Below, piece after piece: positions 39,216-46,735 of a DNA stretch of 64,000 bases. A program made the translations under genes and the position numbers. Position 1 is the stretch's first letter; every line of letters begins with the position of its first letter. The notes under the pieces were generated by a model, which worked only from the letters and a program-made list of their open reading frames with translations, was not told the DNA's origin and searched no databases. The stretch comes from JAVXNW01 sp036645575 (GTDB taxonomy: Bacteria; Bacillota; Clostridia; Christensenellales; Aristaeellaceae): NCBI GenBank assembly GCA_036645575.1, contig JAVXNW010000002.1:26659-90658 (forward strand). The letters are read 5' to 3'.

Positions 39216-39238
39216 CAATCGATACCCGCTATGGATTG
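39216..39238 (-). promoter_or_regulatory. 23-bp operator-like dyad before merR
   Basis: A near-perfect palindrome of the form CAATC-n-ATA-nnnnn-TAT-n-GATTG, centred on ATAGCGGGTAT. It lies between the merR promoter region and its ribosome binding site, a position suited to autorepression. The 11-mer core recurs in the reductase promoter. The remaining 39239-39404 region holds a minus-strand TATGAT box near 39347 and no gene. Confidence 0.6.
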
Positions 39239-39404
39239 TGCGGGGAGAAAATCCCCCACGCCGCGCGATCAGCGCAAAACCCGTCGCGCCGGCCATCGCG
39301 GATCACGCGAAGAAATTCGCCCTTCACTTTCGCGATCCTGCCCACCATCATACCACATTTGCGCGCAATTGAACACAGCGAAGCGCAAATTGGCCCTTCT
39401 GTGA

Positions 39405-39433
39405 TTGACCACCCGCTTTTTTTGTGGTATCAT
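39405..39433 (+). promoter_or_regulatory. Promoter of mntP
   Basis: TTGACC (39405-39410), a 17-bp spacer, TATCAT (39428-39433). It starts a leader of about 125 bases. Confidence 0.8.
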
Positions 39434-39439
39434 CGACAA

Positions 39440-39560
39440 AAAGCAAAGCTCGCGGGAAGCGTCCCGCTAGCCTTTTGCCCGCTGGCTTGCGCCTGTCAAT
39501 GGCCCCGCGTTTCGGATGGCCATTAGACGCGCGCCCCAGCGGGTCACGTATGCGGAGGAC
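39440..39560 (+). promoter_or_regulatory. Structured 5' leader of mntP, possible riboswitch
   Basis: Three helices can be drawn: GCGGGA-AGCG-TCCCGC (39452-39467); an outer stem CCCGCTGG (39478-39485) with CCAGCGGG (39536-39543); and, inside it, AATGGCC (39498-39504) with GGCCATT (39518-39524). I do not see the conserved loops of the yybP-ykoY manganese riboswitch, which often precedes mntP. It may be a divergent or different metal sensor, or only a stable leader. The ribosome binding site GGAGG follows. Confidence 0.4.
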
Positions 39561-39567
39561 ATAAATC

Positions 39568-40227
39568 ATGGGCTTGACCGAACTTCTTTTGCTGGCGATC
39601 GGCTTGTCGATGGACGCGTTTGCGGCGGCCGTCTGCCAAGGCGTCGGGATGCGCAAGTTTTCCTTAAAGACGTCCGCGCTCGTCGCGCTGTTCTTTGGCG
39701 GCTTTCAGGCGCTGATGCCGCTGATCGGGTGGGTGCTGGGCGTGCAGTTTTCCGCGTATATCCAGCACATCGACCACTGGATCGCCTTTGGCCTGCTCTC
39801 GTTGATCGGCGGCAAGATGCTCTTTGAGGCGCGAAAGCCCAACGCGGGCTGCGCGTGCGAAAAATGCGACGCGCGCGCCACCTGCCCGCACAAGGGGCAA
39901 TGCACCTGCGAAAAGTGCGAGCCTTGCTCCGCGTGCGACACGCCCCGCGAGACGGTGCTCAAGCTGTCCACGCTCTTGGTTCTGGCCATTGCGACCAGCA
40001 TCGACGCGCTGGCGGCCGGCGTGACGTTCGCCTTTTTAAGCGTCAACATCTGGTACGCCATTTCGCTGATCGGCGCGACCACGTTTATCCTGTCCTTTGC
40101 CGGCGTCGCGATCGGGCAGGCGTTCGGCGACCGGTTCAAGCAGCGCGCCGAGATCGCGGGCGGCGTCATTCTGGTCCTGCTCGGGCTTAAATTGCTGCTC
40201 TCGCATCTGGGTTTCGTCAACTTTTGA
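39568..40227 (+). CDS. mntP: Manganese efflux pump MntP with a cysteine-rich loop
   Basis: 219 residues, about 30 more than usual. Six helices in two repeats: LLLLAIGLSMDAFAAAVCQG with Asp 16, and LVLAIATSIDALAAGVTFAF with Asp 146, the paired acidic residues of the family. GGFQALMPLIGWVLG and GGVILVLLGLKLLLSHLGF are also typical. Between helices three and four an insert at about residues 91-127 holds nine cysteines (95, 97, 100, 106, 112, 114, 117, 120, 123) in CxC and CxxC spacing, with CEKC twice. Such a loop should face the cytoplasm and could bind soft metals. The start has GGAGG upstream. It is a single gene behind a structured leader. Confidence 0.93.
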   Translation: MGLTELLLLAIGLSMDAFAAAVCQGVGMRKFSLKTSALVALFFGGFQALMPLIGWVLGVQFSAYIQHIDHWIAFGLLSLIGGKMLFEARKPNAGCACEKCDARATCPHKGQCTCEKCEPCSACDTPRETVLKLSTLLVLAIATSIDALAAGVTFAFLSVNIWYAISLIGATTFILSFAGVAIGQAFGDRFKQRAEIAGGVILVLLGLKLLLSHLGFVNF

Positions 40228-40236
40228 GATCAGCGG

Positions 40237-41163
40237 TTACCTTGGAATTGAATCGTCCAGAAAGTCCATCACGTCGCGCATCACCTGATCCGACGCAGGC
40301 TCCAGCAATATTTCGTGGCGAAGGTGATCGTATACCTTGACCGCGACGCGCTTGTACCCCGCGTCGCGCAGCTTTTGCGCCGCGCGCTCGAGGCTTTCCC
40401 GGTCGATCATGCAGGGGTCGTCGCCGCCCGACACGAATAGGATCGGCATTTCCGGCTTTTGAACGCCATAGCCCTTGACCTGATAGCAGTCCTTCATCAG
40501 CGTGAGTAGCGCCTGATAGCCGTTGAGCGTAAACAAAAAGCCGCATTCCGGGTCGCGCTCGTAGGCCGCCACGCCCTTAGCGTCGCTGTTCAGCCACGCA
40601 AAGGCGCTCTTTTCGTTCGGAAAGCGCTTGGCATTTCCCGAAAACATCAATTTGTCCATGAACGCCGACTTGTGCTTCGGCCCCTGAATGCGCCCAAGCA
40701 GCTTGGTCATAAAAAGGCCCAGCCCTGCGGCGGGGTTTTCGCTCGGGCAGCCGCACACGACGAGCGCCGCCAGCTCCCCGTCGTATTTCTTGGCGTACAC
40801 GCGCACCGCGAGCGAACCCATGCTGTGCCCGAACAGCATAAGCGGCTTTCCGGGAAAGCGTTCCTTAAAAAAGCGCGTCAATTGGTGCATGTCCTCGACC
40901 AGCGCCTCCGCGCCGCCCTCGCCGAACCAGCCATAGCTGTCCTGCGCGTGAAGGCTCTTTCCGTGCCCCCGGTGGTCGGCGATCAATACCGCATACCCGG
41001 CCTGGGTCAGTTGCTCGATGAACCCCAGATACCGCTCCTTGTGCTCCGCCATGCCGTGCGCAATCTGCACAAGCCCGCGCGCTTCCCCGTCCGGCTGCGC
41101 AATCAGCCCCGACAGCGTCAATTGATCCACCTGCGACACAACCGAAAAAGCTTGCTGTTTCAT
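40237..41163 (-). CDS. Alpha/beta hydrolase, monoacylglycerol lipase-like
   Basis: A 308-residue serine hydrolase of the lysophospholipase/S33 group. The oxyanion and strand region is GLVQIAHGMAEHKERYLGFI. The nucleophile elbow is LFGHSMGSLAV (Ser near 115). ILFVSGGDDPCMI supplies the acid and VYDHLRHEILLEP the His. It probably cleaves acyl esters of glycerol or lysophospholipid. Its stop lies nine bases from the convergent mntP stop with no clear terminator between them, so the two transcripts may overlap. GGAGT is the ribosome binding site. Confidence 0.9.
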   Translation of the reverse strand: MKQQAFSVVSQVDQLTLSGLIAQPDGEARGLVQIAHGMAEHKERYLGFIEQLTQAGYAVLIADHRGHGKSLHAQDSYGWFGEGGAEALVEDMHQLTRFFKERFPGKPLMLFGHSMGSLAVRVYAKKYDGELAALVVCGCPSENPAAGLGLFMTKLLGRIQGPKHKSAFMDKLMFSGNAKRFPNEKSAFAWLNSDAKGVAAYERDPECGFLFTLNGYQALLTLMKDCYQVKGYGVQKPEMPILFVSGGDDPCMIDRESLERAAQKLRDAGYKRVAVKVYDHLRHEILLEPASDQVMRDVMDFLDDSIPR

Positions 41164-41211
41164 GGGCGCAACTCCTCCTATCCATGGTCGATGAGATCTT
41201 CTCCCGTCCCC

Positions 41212-41240
41212 ATGATACCCGAAGTCCGCCCCGCGCGCAA
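41212..41240 (-). promoter_or_regulatory. Probable promoter of the alpha/beta hydrolase gene
   Basis: Minus strand TTGCGC (41235-41240), a 17-bp spacer, TATCAT (41212-41217). Confidence 0.5.
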
Positions 41241-41269
41241 CCGCGTGGGGAAATTAAGTAAGCGCTTCC

Positions 41270-42439
41270 TTAATAGCATTCCTTGAGCAATTGCTCCATC
41301 TGGCTTTGCGTGACCTTGCGGGGATTGGACAGCGTGCAGGCGTCGCTCAGCGCAAGGCGCGCGATCTCGGGCAGCTTTTGCATGAACTCGGCGCGATCGA
41401 TGATGCCGCCCTCGTACTCGCCGATGCGGCTGGGCAGGTTAAGCGCGCGCGAAAGCTGGTGAAGCCGCTCAATCAGCGCGTCCACCAGTTCTTGTGTGTC
41501 GCGCCCGGTTAAGCCCAGCGTGCGCGCGATCCGGGCGTAGCGCTCGGCCGTTTCCGGGTCGCCCGCGTTAAAGCGAATCACCCGGGGCAAGTACATCGCG
41601 TTGGCGCAGCCGTGCGCGATATGCCCGCCGGAAAACGCCGCGCCGGTCTTGTGCGCCATCGCGTGCACGATCCCGAGCAGCGCGTTTGAAAACGCCATGC
41701 CGGCCAAGCACTGCGCGTTGTGCATGTGCTCGCGCGCGTCCTGGTCGCCCGCGTAGGCGCTGGGCAGGTACCGGTCGATCATTCCGATCGCCGCAAGCGC
41801 CAAGGGGTCGGTGTAGTCGCAGTGCATCGTCGAAACGTAGGCCTCCATCGCGTGCGACATGGCGTCCATGCCGGTGTGCGCGGTCAATTGGGGCGGCATG
41901 GAAAAGGCCAGTTCGGGATCGACGATCGCGACGTCGGGCGTTATCTCAAAATCGGCCAGCGGGTATTTGACGCCGGTTCGATAGTCGGTGATGACCGAGA
42001 ACGCGGTCACCTCCGTCGCGGTGCCCGACGTCGAGGGGATCGCGCAAAAGCGCGCCTTTGCGCGCAATTTGGGGAAGTTAAACGGTATGGTCAGCTGCTC
42101 AAAGGTGATCTCCGGGTGCTCGTAAAACGCCCACATGGCCTTTGCCGCGTCGATTGGCGAGCCGCCGCCGACCGACACGATCCAGTCCGGCTCAAATTCG
42201 CGCATCTTCTCCGCGCCGCGCAACACCGTCTCAACCGATGGGTCGGGCTCCACGCCCTCAAACACCCGCACCTCCATGCCCGCTTCCCGAAGCAGTCCCT
42301 CCACCTTGTCCAAAAAACCCAGCCGCTTCATCGTGCCGCCGCCCACGACCACCATCGCGCGCGTCCCCACCAGATCCTTGAGCGCCGCCAGCGACCCGCG
42401 CCCATGGTACAGGTCGCGCGGCAATGTGAATCTCGCCAT
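41270..42439 (-). CDS. Iron-containing alcohol dehydrogenase
   Basis: 389 residues, group III NAD(P)-dependent alcohol dehydrogenase similar to butanol dehydrogenases. The nucleotide site shows IVSVGGGSPIDAAKAMWAFY near residue 90. SGTATEVTAFSVITD near 140 follows. Metal ligands are expected in HTGMDAMSHAMEAYVS (Asp and His), GIVHAMAHKTGAAF and the HGCANA region. I start at the ATG at 42439, preceded by TAGGAGG; an upstream in-frame ATG has no such site. It should interconvert aldehydes and alcohols during fermentation. The substrate is uncertain. Confidence 0.93.
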   Translation of the reverse strand: MARFTLPRDLYHGRGSLAALKDLVGTRAMVVVGGGTMKRLGFLDKVEGLLREAGMEVRVFEGVEPDPSVETVLRGAEKMREFEPDWIVSVGGGSPIDAAKAMWAFYEHPEITFEQLTIPFNFPKLRAKARFCAIPSTSGTATEVTAFSVITDYRTGVKYPLADFEITPDVAIVDPELAFSMPPQLTAHTGMDAMSHAMEAYVSTMHCDYTDPLALAAIGMIDRYLPSAYAGDQDAREHMHNAQCLAGMAFSNALLGIVHAMAHKTGAAFSGGHIAHGCANAMYLPRVIRFNAGDPETAERYARIARTLGLTGRDTQELVDALIERLHQLSRALNLPSRIGEYEGGIIDRAEFMQKLPEIARLALSDACTLSNPRKVTQSQMEQLLKECY

Positions 42440-42503
42440 TTTTTGCCCGCCTCCTAAAAAATAGTGCCGCCCACAGTCTTTGCCTTTTCGCCAAAAACCA
42501 TGC

Positions 42504-42537
42504 AAAAAAGCGCCGCGGCCAAGCCGAGCGCTTTTTT
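42504..42537 (-). terminator. Terminator of the exported protein gene
   Basis: AAAAAAGCGC (42504-42513) and GCGCTTTTTT (42528-42537) form a stem flanked by A and T runs, so it can act on the minus strand after the gene at 42648. Confidence 0.85.
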
Positions 42538-42647
42538 GAAATCACCGGAAAAGGGAAAAGATCGATTGCGTCAGGCAGCGCATCATGGCGTTCGCGCGCT
42601 AGGGCTCCGCGCGCTTCGTCGCGTTCGCACGCTTACCCGGCTCCGCG

Positions 42648-43922
42648 TCAGCCGACCGCCGCGCCGGGTTCGGCATCCGCCGCAGGGCTTTGCGCATCGG
42701 CCTCGCTCGTCCAGCCAAAGCCGAGCGCGAGGCGCGTATCGGTTCCATTATTGACGTTCAGCATGTGCAGCTCGCTGCTCGTGCGCTCCTGATCGAAGGC
42801 GACAAAATACAGCTTGGCCTCCTCCATCACCAGAACCGGCGAAGCCTCGGTAAAGAAGATGGCGCGCGGCACATCCTCGCCCAGCGGCTGAATGTCGCCG
42901 GTCGCTGTGTCCAGCTTGTAGATCTGATCCTTCTGGACGTAGTCGTCCTCGGTCGTGATGATGTTGCACGTCGCCAGATAGACCTTTCCGTCGTTGACCG
43001 CGCCCAATGTGCCATTGGGAACGGCGATGTCCTTGAGCGCCTCGCCCTTGGTCGTCATGCGCTTGAGCGCGCACGAAAAATCCTCTTGCCCCGCTACGTA
43101 GCGGGTTTCAAGGCCGTACAGCACGCCGTCGTCCATGAGCTGATAGTGCTGGCTGCCTTGCTCGGGCGCCATGTCAAACGCCAGCAATTTGGTCGTGCCC
43201 GTGCCATCGACGTTTGCGCGGTATAGCCCGCTTTCCACCGTGACCTGCTTGCTGCTTTCACCGTCCATCACCCAGAACGGGTTGAGTTCGTAGAACACCT
43301 GATCATTTTCAAAGCCGATCACGGTGGTGCCTTCGGGCGTAATGCCCTGCATGTCGCCCGACACGAGGTTCATGCGCTTGAGCGTCGCCATCGTCCAGTC
43401 GTTCTCGACCATGTTTTCCGGGCACGCCGTGAGGTCCAGATAGTACAGGAACCCGTCGTCTACGCGCACAGGCTCGATCCGCCAGCCCTCTTGCGGCGCC
43501 ACGTCAAACAGCTGCTTCTCCTCGACCTTTCCGTCCTTGATCGTCAGCATCGAAGCCCCCAGGTAGAACGCGCCGTCTTCCTCGATGGCACAGCCGACAT
43601 AGCTGTGCGGCGCCTGGTATACGACCGTGCCCGCCTTGTCAAGCAACATCAGCTGCGTATCGGCTTGGCCGTCGTAGTCGAGCGTCAACAGGTACTCGTC
43701 CGACGCCGCCAAGATCGCCATGTCCTTGGGATAGATCGCGCGCGCGTCTTCGCCGCTCGGCCCCATTTTAAAGATGCCGCGCGCCACGCCGTCCACGCTT
43801 CCGCTGTAGTAGATGTCCTCCTCGCCAATCACCGCCACGCCCGGCAACAGTTCATACGCCAACGCGCTGCTCCCTCCCATCGCAAGCATCAGGCAAAGGA
43901 TAAAGATCAACCCTTTTTTCAT
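42648..43922 (-). CDS. Exported beta-propeller-like protein (DUF5050-like)
   Basis: 424 residues with a Sec signal (MKKGLIFILCLMLAMGGSSA, cleavage near ALA). The mature part consists of repeated short strands with patterns such as EDIYYSGSVDGVARGIFKMG, DGFLYYLDLTACPENM, VFYELNPFWVMDG, VLYGLETRYVAGQ and KVYLATCNIITTEDD. These resemble DUF5050 or WD-like propeller blades. A Pro/Ala-rich C-terminal tail follows. It is probably a secreted or surface-held binding protein. No operon partner is evident; it lies between the acetate-kinase-like gene and a terminator. Confidence 0.75.
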   Translation of the reverse strand: MKKGLIFILCLMLAMGGSSALAYELLPGVAVIGEEDIYYSGSVDGVARGIFKMGPSGEDARAIYPKDMAILAASDEYLLTLDYDGQADTQLMLLDKAGTVVYQAPHSYVGCAIEEDGAFYLGASMLTIKDGKVEEKQLFDVAPQEGWRIEPVRVDDGFLYYLDLTACPENMVENDWTMATLKRMNLVSGDMQGITPEGTTVIGFENDQVFYELNPFWVMDGESSKQVTVESGLYRANVDGTGTTKLLAFDMAPEQGSQHYQLMDDGVLYGLETRYVAGQEDFSCALKRMTTKGEALKDIAVPNGTLGAVNDGKVYLATCNIITTEDDYVQKDQIYKLDTATGDIQPLGEDVPRAIFFTEASPVLVMEEAKLYFVAFDQERTSSELHMLNVNNGTDTRLALGFGWTSEADAQSPAADAEPGAAVG

Positions 43923-44030
43923 ACGGATCGCACCTCTTTTGATTCATTTTGTGCAGGTAAGACTTGCCACATCGCCCGTTGGTTCCATCAATCGCACAAA
44001 ACGCCCGCGCGCCATCTGAATAAAAGGGCC

Positions 44031-45203
44031 TTACTTGAGGCACTCGCATGTGCGCCGCACCACCATCAGCTCCTCGTTGGCCGGGATCACCCGAACCAGC
44101 ACCTTGGCGCCTTCCTTGGAGATAATCGCCTCGCCGCGCGCGCCTTGGTTCTTGGCCGCGTCCATCTCGACCCCGAGACAGCCCAGCCCCTCCAGCACCT
44201 TTGCGCGCAGTTGCCAGCAGTTTTCGCCGATCCCGCCGGTGAATACGATCGCATCCAGCCCGCCCATCTCGACGGTGTACGCGCCGATATAGCGCCTGAT
44301 TGCGTCCGCCAGCATGTCAAAGGCCAATTGCGCCCGCTCGCTCCCCTGCGCCATCGCGCGGATGACGTCGCGCATGTCCCCGCTCGTGCCCGATATGCCC
44401 TTGAGCCCCGCCTGCTCCGTCAGCTGCCGGTCTATCTCCTCGGGCGCAACGCCCATCTTCATCAAGTACAGGATCACATACGCGTCCAGATCGCCCACGC
44501 GGTTGTTGTGCATGAGCCCGGTCTGCATCGAAAAGCCCAGCGTGTTGTCCACGCTCTTTCCGTCCAGAATCGCGCAAAGCGAGCTGGAGCCGCCCAAGTG
44601 GCAGGAGATCACGCGGCGCACGCCCAACATTTTTTCCGCGATATAGCTGTGCGACGCGCCGTGAAAGCCCATCTTCATGATGCCGTAGCGCTCGATCCAT
44701 TCATAGGGCACGCCGTACAGCCTGCGGTAGCGCGGGATGGTCTCGTGAAACGCGGTCTCAAACGCGCCCACCAGCGGCTTGTCCGCAAGCAGCTTCTGGA
44801 ATACCCGGATCGCCTCCAGATACGGGCCGTTGTGCGCGGGCGCGACCGGGTAGTAGGCCTCCATCCCGGCAATCACCTGCGCGTCAATCACGCGCGTCCC
44901 GGAAACGCCCTTGCACAGAACCGTCTTAAACCCCACCGCGTCCACCTGATCAAGCGCCTTCACCGCGCCCACTTCCCGGTCGGTCATGCAGCTTAGAAAG
45001 CGGCTGATCCCCGCGGTGTAGTCGCGGATCGACAGGTCGCCCTCCTCGATCTTCACGCTTTTTTCGGCGCAATCGTAGCCGAAGATCGCCTCGTCCGTGC
45101 CCACGCGCTCGACCCGCCCGGCGCACAGCACCCGCTCGCCCGGCATGTCCCACAGCTTAAACTTGAGCGACGTGCTGCCCGCATTGCAGATTAAAATGAT
45201 CAT
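44031..45203 (-). CDS. Acetate kinase-family protein with altered active site
   Basis: 390 residues of the ASKHA acetate/butyrate kinase family: LICNAGSTSLKFKLWD at the start, KMGFHGASHSYIAE (His near 181), CHLGGSSSLCAILDG, NNRVGDLDAYV with Arg 235, VFTGGIGEN and PANEELMVVRR. Two positions differ from acetate kinase. The strand that reads GHRVVHGG in AckA is GFKTVLCKG here, so the substrate-binding Arg becomes Lys. The catalytic FDTAFH is FETAFH, so Asp becomes Glu. No phosphotransacetylase gene is near. It may be a weak acetate kinase or act on another acyl phosphate. A C39-like gene lies 10 bp upstream. Confidence 0.82.
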   Translation of the reverse strand: MIILICNAGSTSLKFKLWDMPGERVLCAGRVERVGTDEAIFGYDCAEKSVKIEEGDLSIRDYTAGISRFLSCMTDREVGAVKALDQVDAVGFKTVLCKGVSGTRVIDAQVIAGMEAYYPVAPAHNGPYLEAIRVFQKLLADKPLVGAFETAFHETIPRYRRLYGVPYEWIERYGIMKMGFHGASHSYIAEKMLGVRRVISCHLGGSSSLCAILDGKSVDNTLGFSMQTGLMHNNRVGDLDAYVILYLMKMGVAPEEIDRQLTEQAGLKGISGTSGDMRDVIRAMAQGSERAQLAFDMLADAIRRYIGAYTVEMGGLDAIVFTGGIGENCWQLRAKVLEGLGCLGVEMDAAKNQGARGEAIISKEGAKVLVRVIPANEELMVVRRTCECLK

Positions 45204-45213
45204 CGCATCCTCC

Positions 45214-45834
45214 TCAAGGCTTCACAATCATGAAACACTGCTCGCGCCTCAGTTCCGATTGGATCATCGAAAGCGGGTACTGCTTTCCGCTGCGCGACGC
45301 GCTCGCCGGGTCGTTGACCGTCACCATGTCGGCCTCGTCGATCCCGATCAGCAGGATGTAGTGCCCGTTCTGGGTAAACGTGCCCGCGCCCATGTGCGCG
45401 ATCACGGGATAGCCCCGGTTGAGCGCGCGGCGCACCGCGTCTAGGTCGCTGTTTTCCACCCACGTGCCCTTGAGCCTGTACTTTTTGAGCATATCGCTCA
45501 GCGTCTCGTGCGACAGTCCGTCGCCCGCGTACTGGCCTTCTTCAACCGCCCAGGCCAGCAATTCGTCGGGCGATATGCGGTCGTTGCCCGTCAGGTACCG
45601 CGCCGCCATCGCGACCGATACCGCGCCGCACCCGCTCGTCGCGACCGACTTCTCCCTCCCGCCAAAGACGGTCACCGGCTCCGGGTAGTCGGCCTGCAAA
45701 ATCAGTGGGAGCGCCAGCAGGCTGCCCTGCGAAATCCTTACGCCCCACGGCCGGATGCTCAGAAACGCAAAGCAAGCGCACACGAAAAGCGCCAATATCC
45801 ACCACAGTGCGCGCGGCTTTTTATGTTCTTTCAT
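45214..45834 (-). CDS. Membrane-anchored C39-like peptidase family protein
   Basis: 206 residues. An N-terminal helix (ALWWILALFVCACFAFLSI) anchors a domain of the C39_2 papain-like fold outside the membrane. SGCGAVSVAMAARYLTG holds the catalytic Cys near residue 68, and NGHYILLIGIDEADMVTVND holds the His near 158 followed by the Asn/Asp pair. GYPVIAHMGAGTF precedes the His as in the family. It may cleave peptides or act as a binding domain. Its stop is close to the acetate-kinase-like start, so they may share a transcript. Confidence 0.83.
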   Translation of the reverse strand: MKEHKKPRALWWILALFVCACFAFLSIRPWGVRISQGSLLALPLILQADYPEPVTVFGGREKSVATSGCGAVSVAMAARYLTGNDRISPDELLAWAVEEGQYAGDGLSHETLSDMLKKYRLKGTWVENSDLDAVRRALNRGYPVIAHMGAGTFTQNGHYILLIGIDEADMVTVNDPASASRSGKQYPLSMIQSELRREQCFMIVKP

Positions 45835-45863
45835 CTATTTCTCCCCATACGTTCCGCCTTCAT

Positions 45864-46526
45864 TCATCCGATGCGCGCCGCCTCGTCGATCAATTGATCC
45901 ACCCGATCGGCAAAATGCGTCGCCCCAGCCTCGACCAGGCTCTCGCGCGAGCGAAAGCCCCACGTGACCGCCAGACACGCAAGCCCCGCGTTGCGCGCGG
46001 TCTCCACGTCCACGTTGGAATCCCCCACATACAGCGCCTGCGAAGCGTCCACCTGAAGCACGCGCAGCGCCTCAAACACGGTGTCCGGCCATGGCTTTCT
46101 GCGAATGCCGTCCTGCTCGTGCTCGCCGATTGCCGCGTCCACAAGGTCGCCAAAGTAGCGCGCGCACAGCGGCTTCACCGCGCCGTCGAACTTGTTGGAC
46201 ACCACCGCGCACTTGACGTGCATCGCCTTGAGCTGCTGAAGCATGGCAAGAACGCCCGGATACGGCCGCGTCTTGTTGTTCATATTCTGCTTGTAATGAG
46301 CCTCAAAATAGCCCAGGCACGCGTCAATCGCCGCGCCTTGGGTGCCTGCAGGGCAGGCGCGCTCAATCAGGCGCCGCGCGCCGTTGTTGACATAGCTTTT
46401 GACCTCGTCCATCGTATGCGGCGGATACCCGCCATAGGCCATCGCCGCGTTGACGCTGTCGGCCAGGTCCTCCAATGTGTTGAGCAACGTCCCGTCCAGA
46501 TCAAAGAGAATCGCGCCAAACTTCAT
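45864..46526 (-). CDS. HAD-superfamily phosphatase (phosphoglycolate phosphatase-like)
   Basis: 220 residues. The HAD motifs are in order: FGAILFDLDGTLLNTLEDLA (Asp 9 and Asp 11), CAVVSNKFDGAVK with Ser near 111, the Lys in IRRKPWPDT near 140, and YVGDSNVDVETARNAG (acidic pair near 170). The cap domain between motif one and two is of the Gph/PGMB type. It likely removes phosphate from small metabolites; phosphoglycolate is the common guess. It is a single gene, divergent from the Cys-rich gene. Confidence 0.9.
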   Translation of the reverse strand: MKFGAILFDLDGTLLNTLEDLADSVNAAMAYGGYPPHTMDEVKSYVNNGARRLIERACPAGTQGAAIDACLGYFEAHYKQNMNNKTRPYPGVLAMLQQLKAMHVKCAVVSNKFDGAVKPLCARYFGDLVDAAIGEHEQDGIRRKPWPDTVFEALRVLQVDASQALYVGDSNVDVETARNAGLACLAVTWGFRSRESLVEAGATHFADRVDQLIDEAARIG

Positions 46527-46658
46527 GCCTCTGTGTCCCTCAATTTCATCGAACTCCCACGGTATTCCCTGTGCCTATCCTACCATGATTGCGCCCATAA
46601 AGAAACAACCCACGTGTAAAAAGAAAAAGGCCGTCCGCCCTCCCTTTTTCGCCATTTC

Positions 46659-46686
46659 ACCGCCCCATGCCCGCCCGCATAGGATA
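46659..46686 (+). promoter_or_regulatory. Candidate sigma-K type promoter
   Basis: CATAGGATA (46678-46686) matches the -10 pattern CATAnnnTA of the sporulation factors sigma-E/K, and AC lies 17 bases upstream (46659-46660) as in sigma-K promoters. No good sigma-A promoter is visible before the Cys-rich gene. Confidence 0.4.
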
Positions 46687-46735
46687 GGGCGGAACCCTAT
46701 TCTCAATTTATTCACGGCATGAAAGGATGATCCTC

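Noticed and set aside
39440..39560. yybP-ykoY manganese riboswitch before mntP
   Set aside because: The expected conserved loop sequences were not found by eye, so only an unnamed structured leader is reported.
43491..44996. 501-codon plus-strand frame across the exported protein and acetate-kinase-like genes
   Set aside because: It spans two genes and their gap on the other strand and shows only Arg/His-rich shadow sequence.
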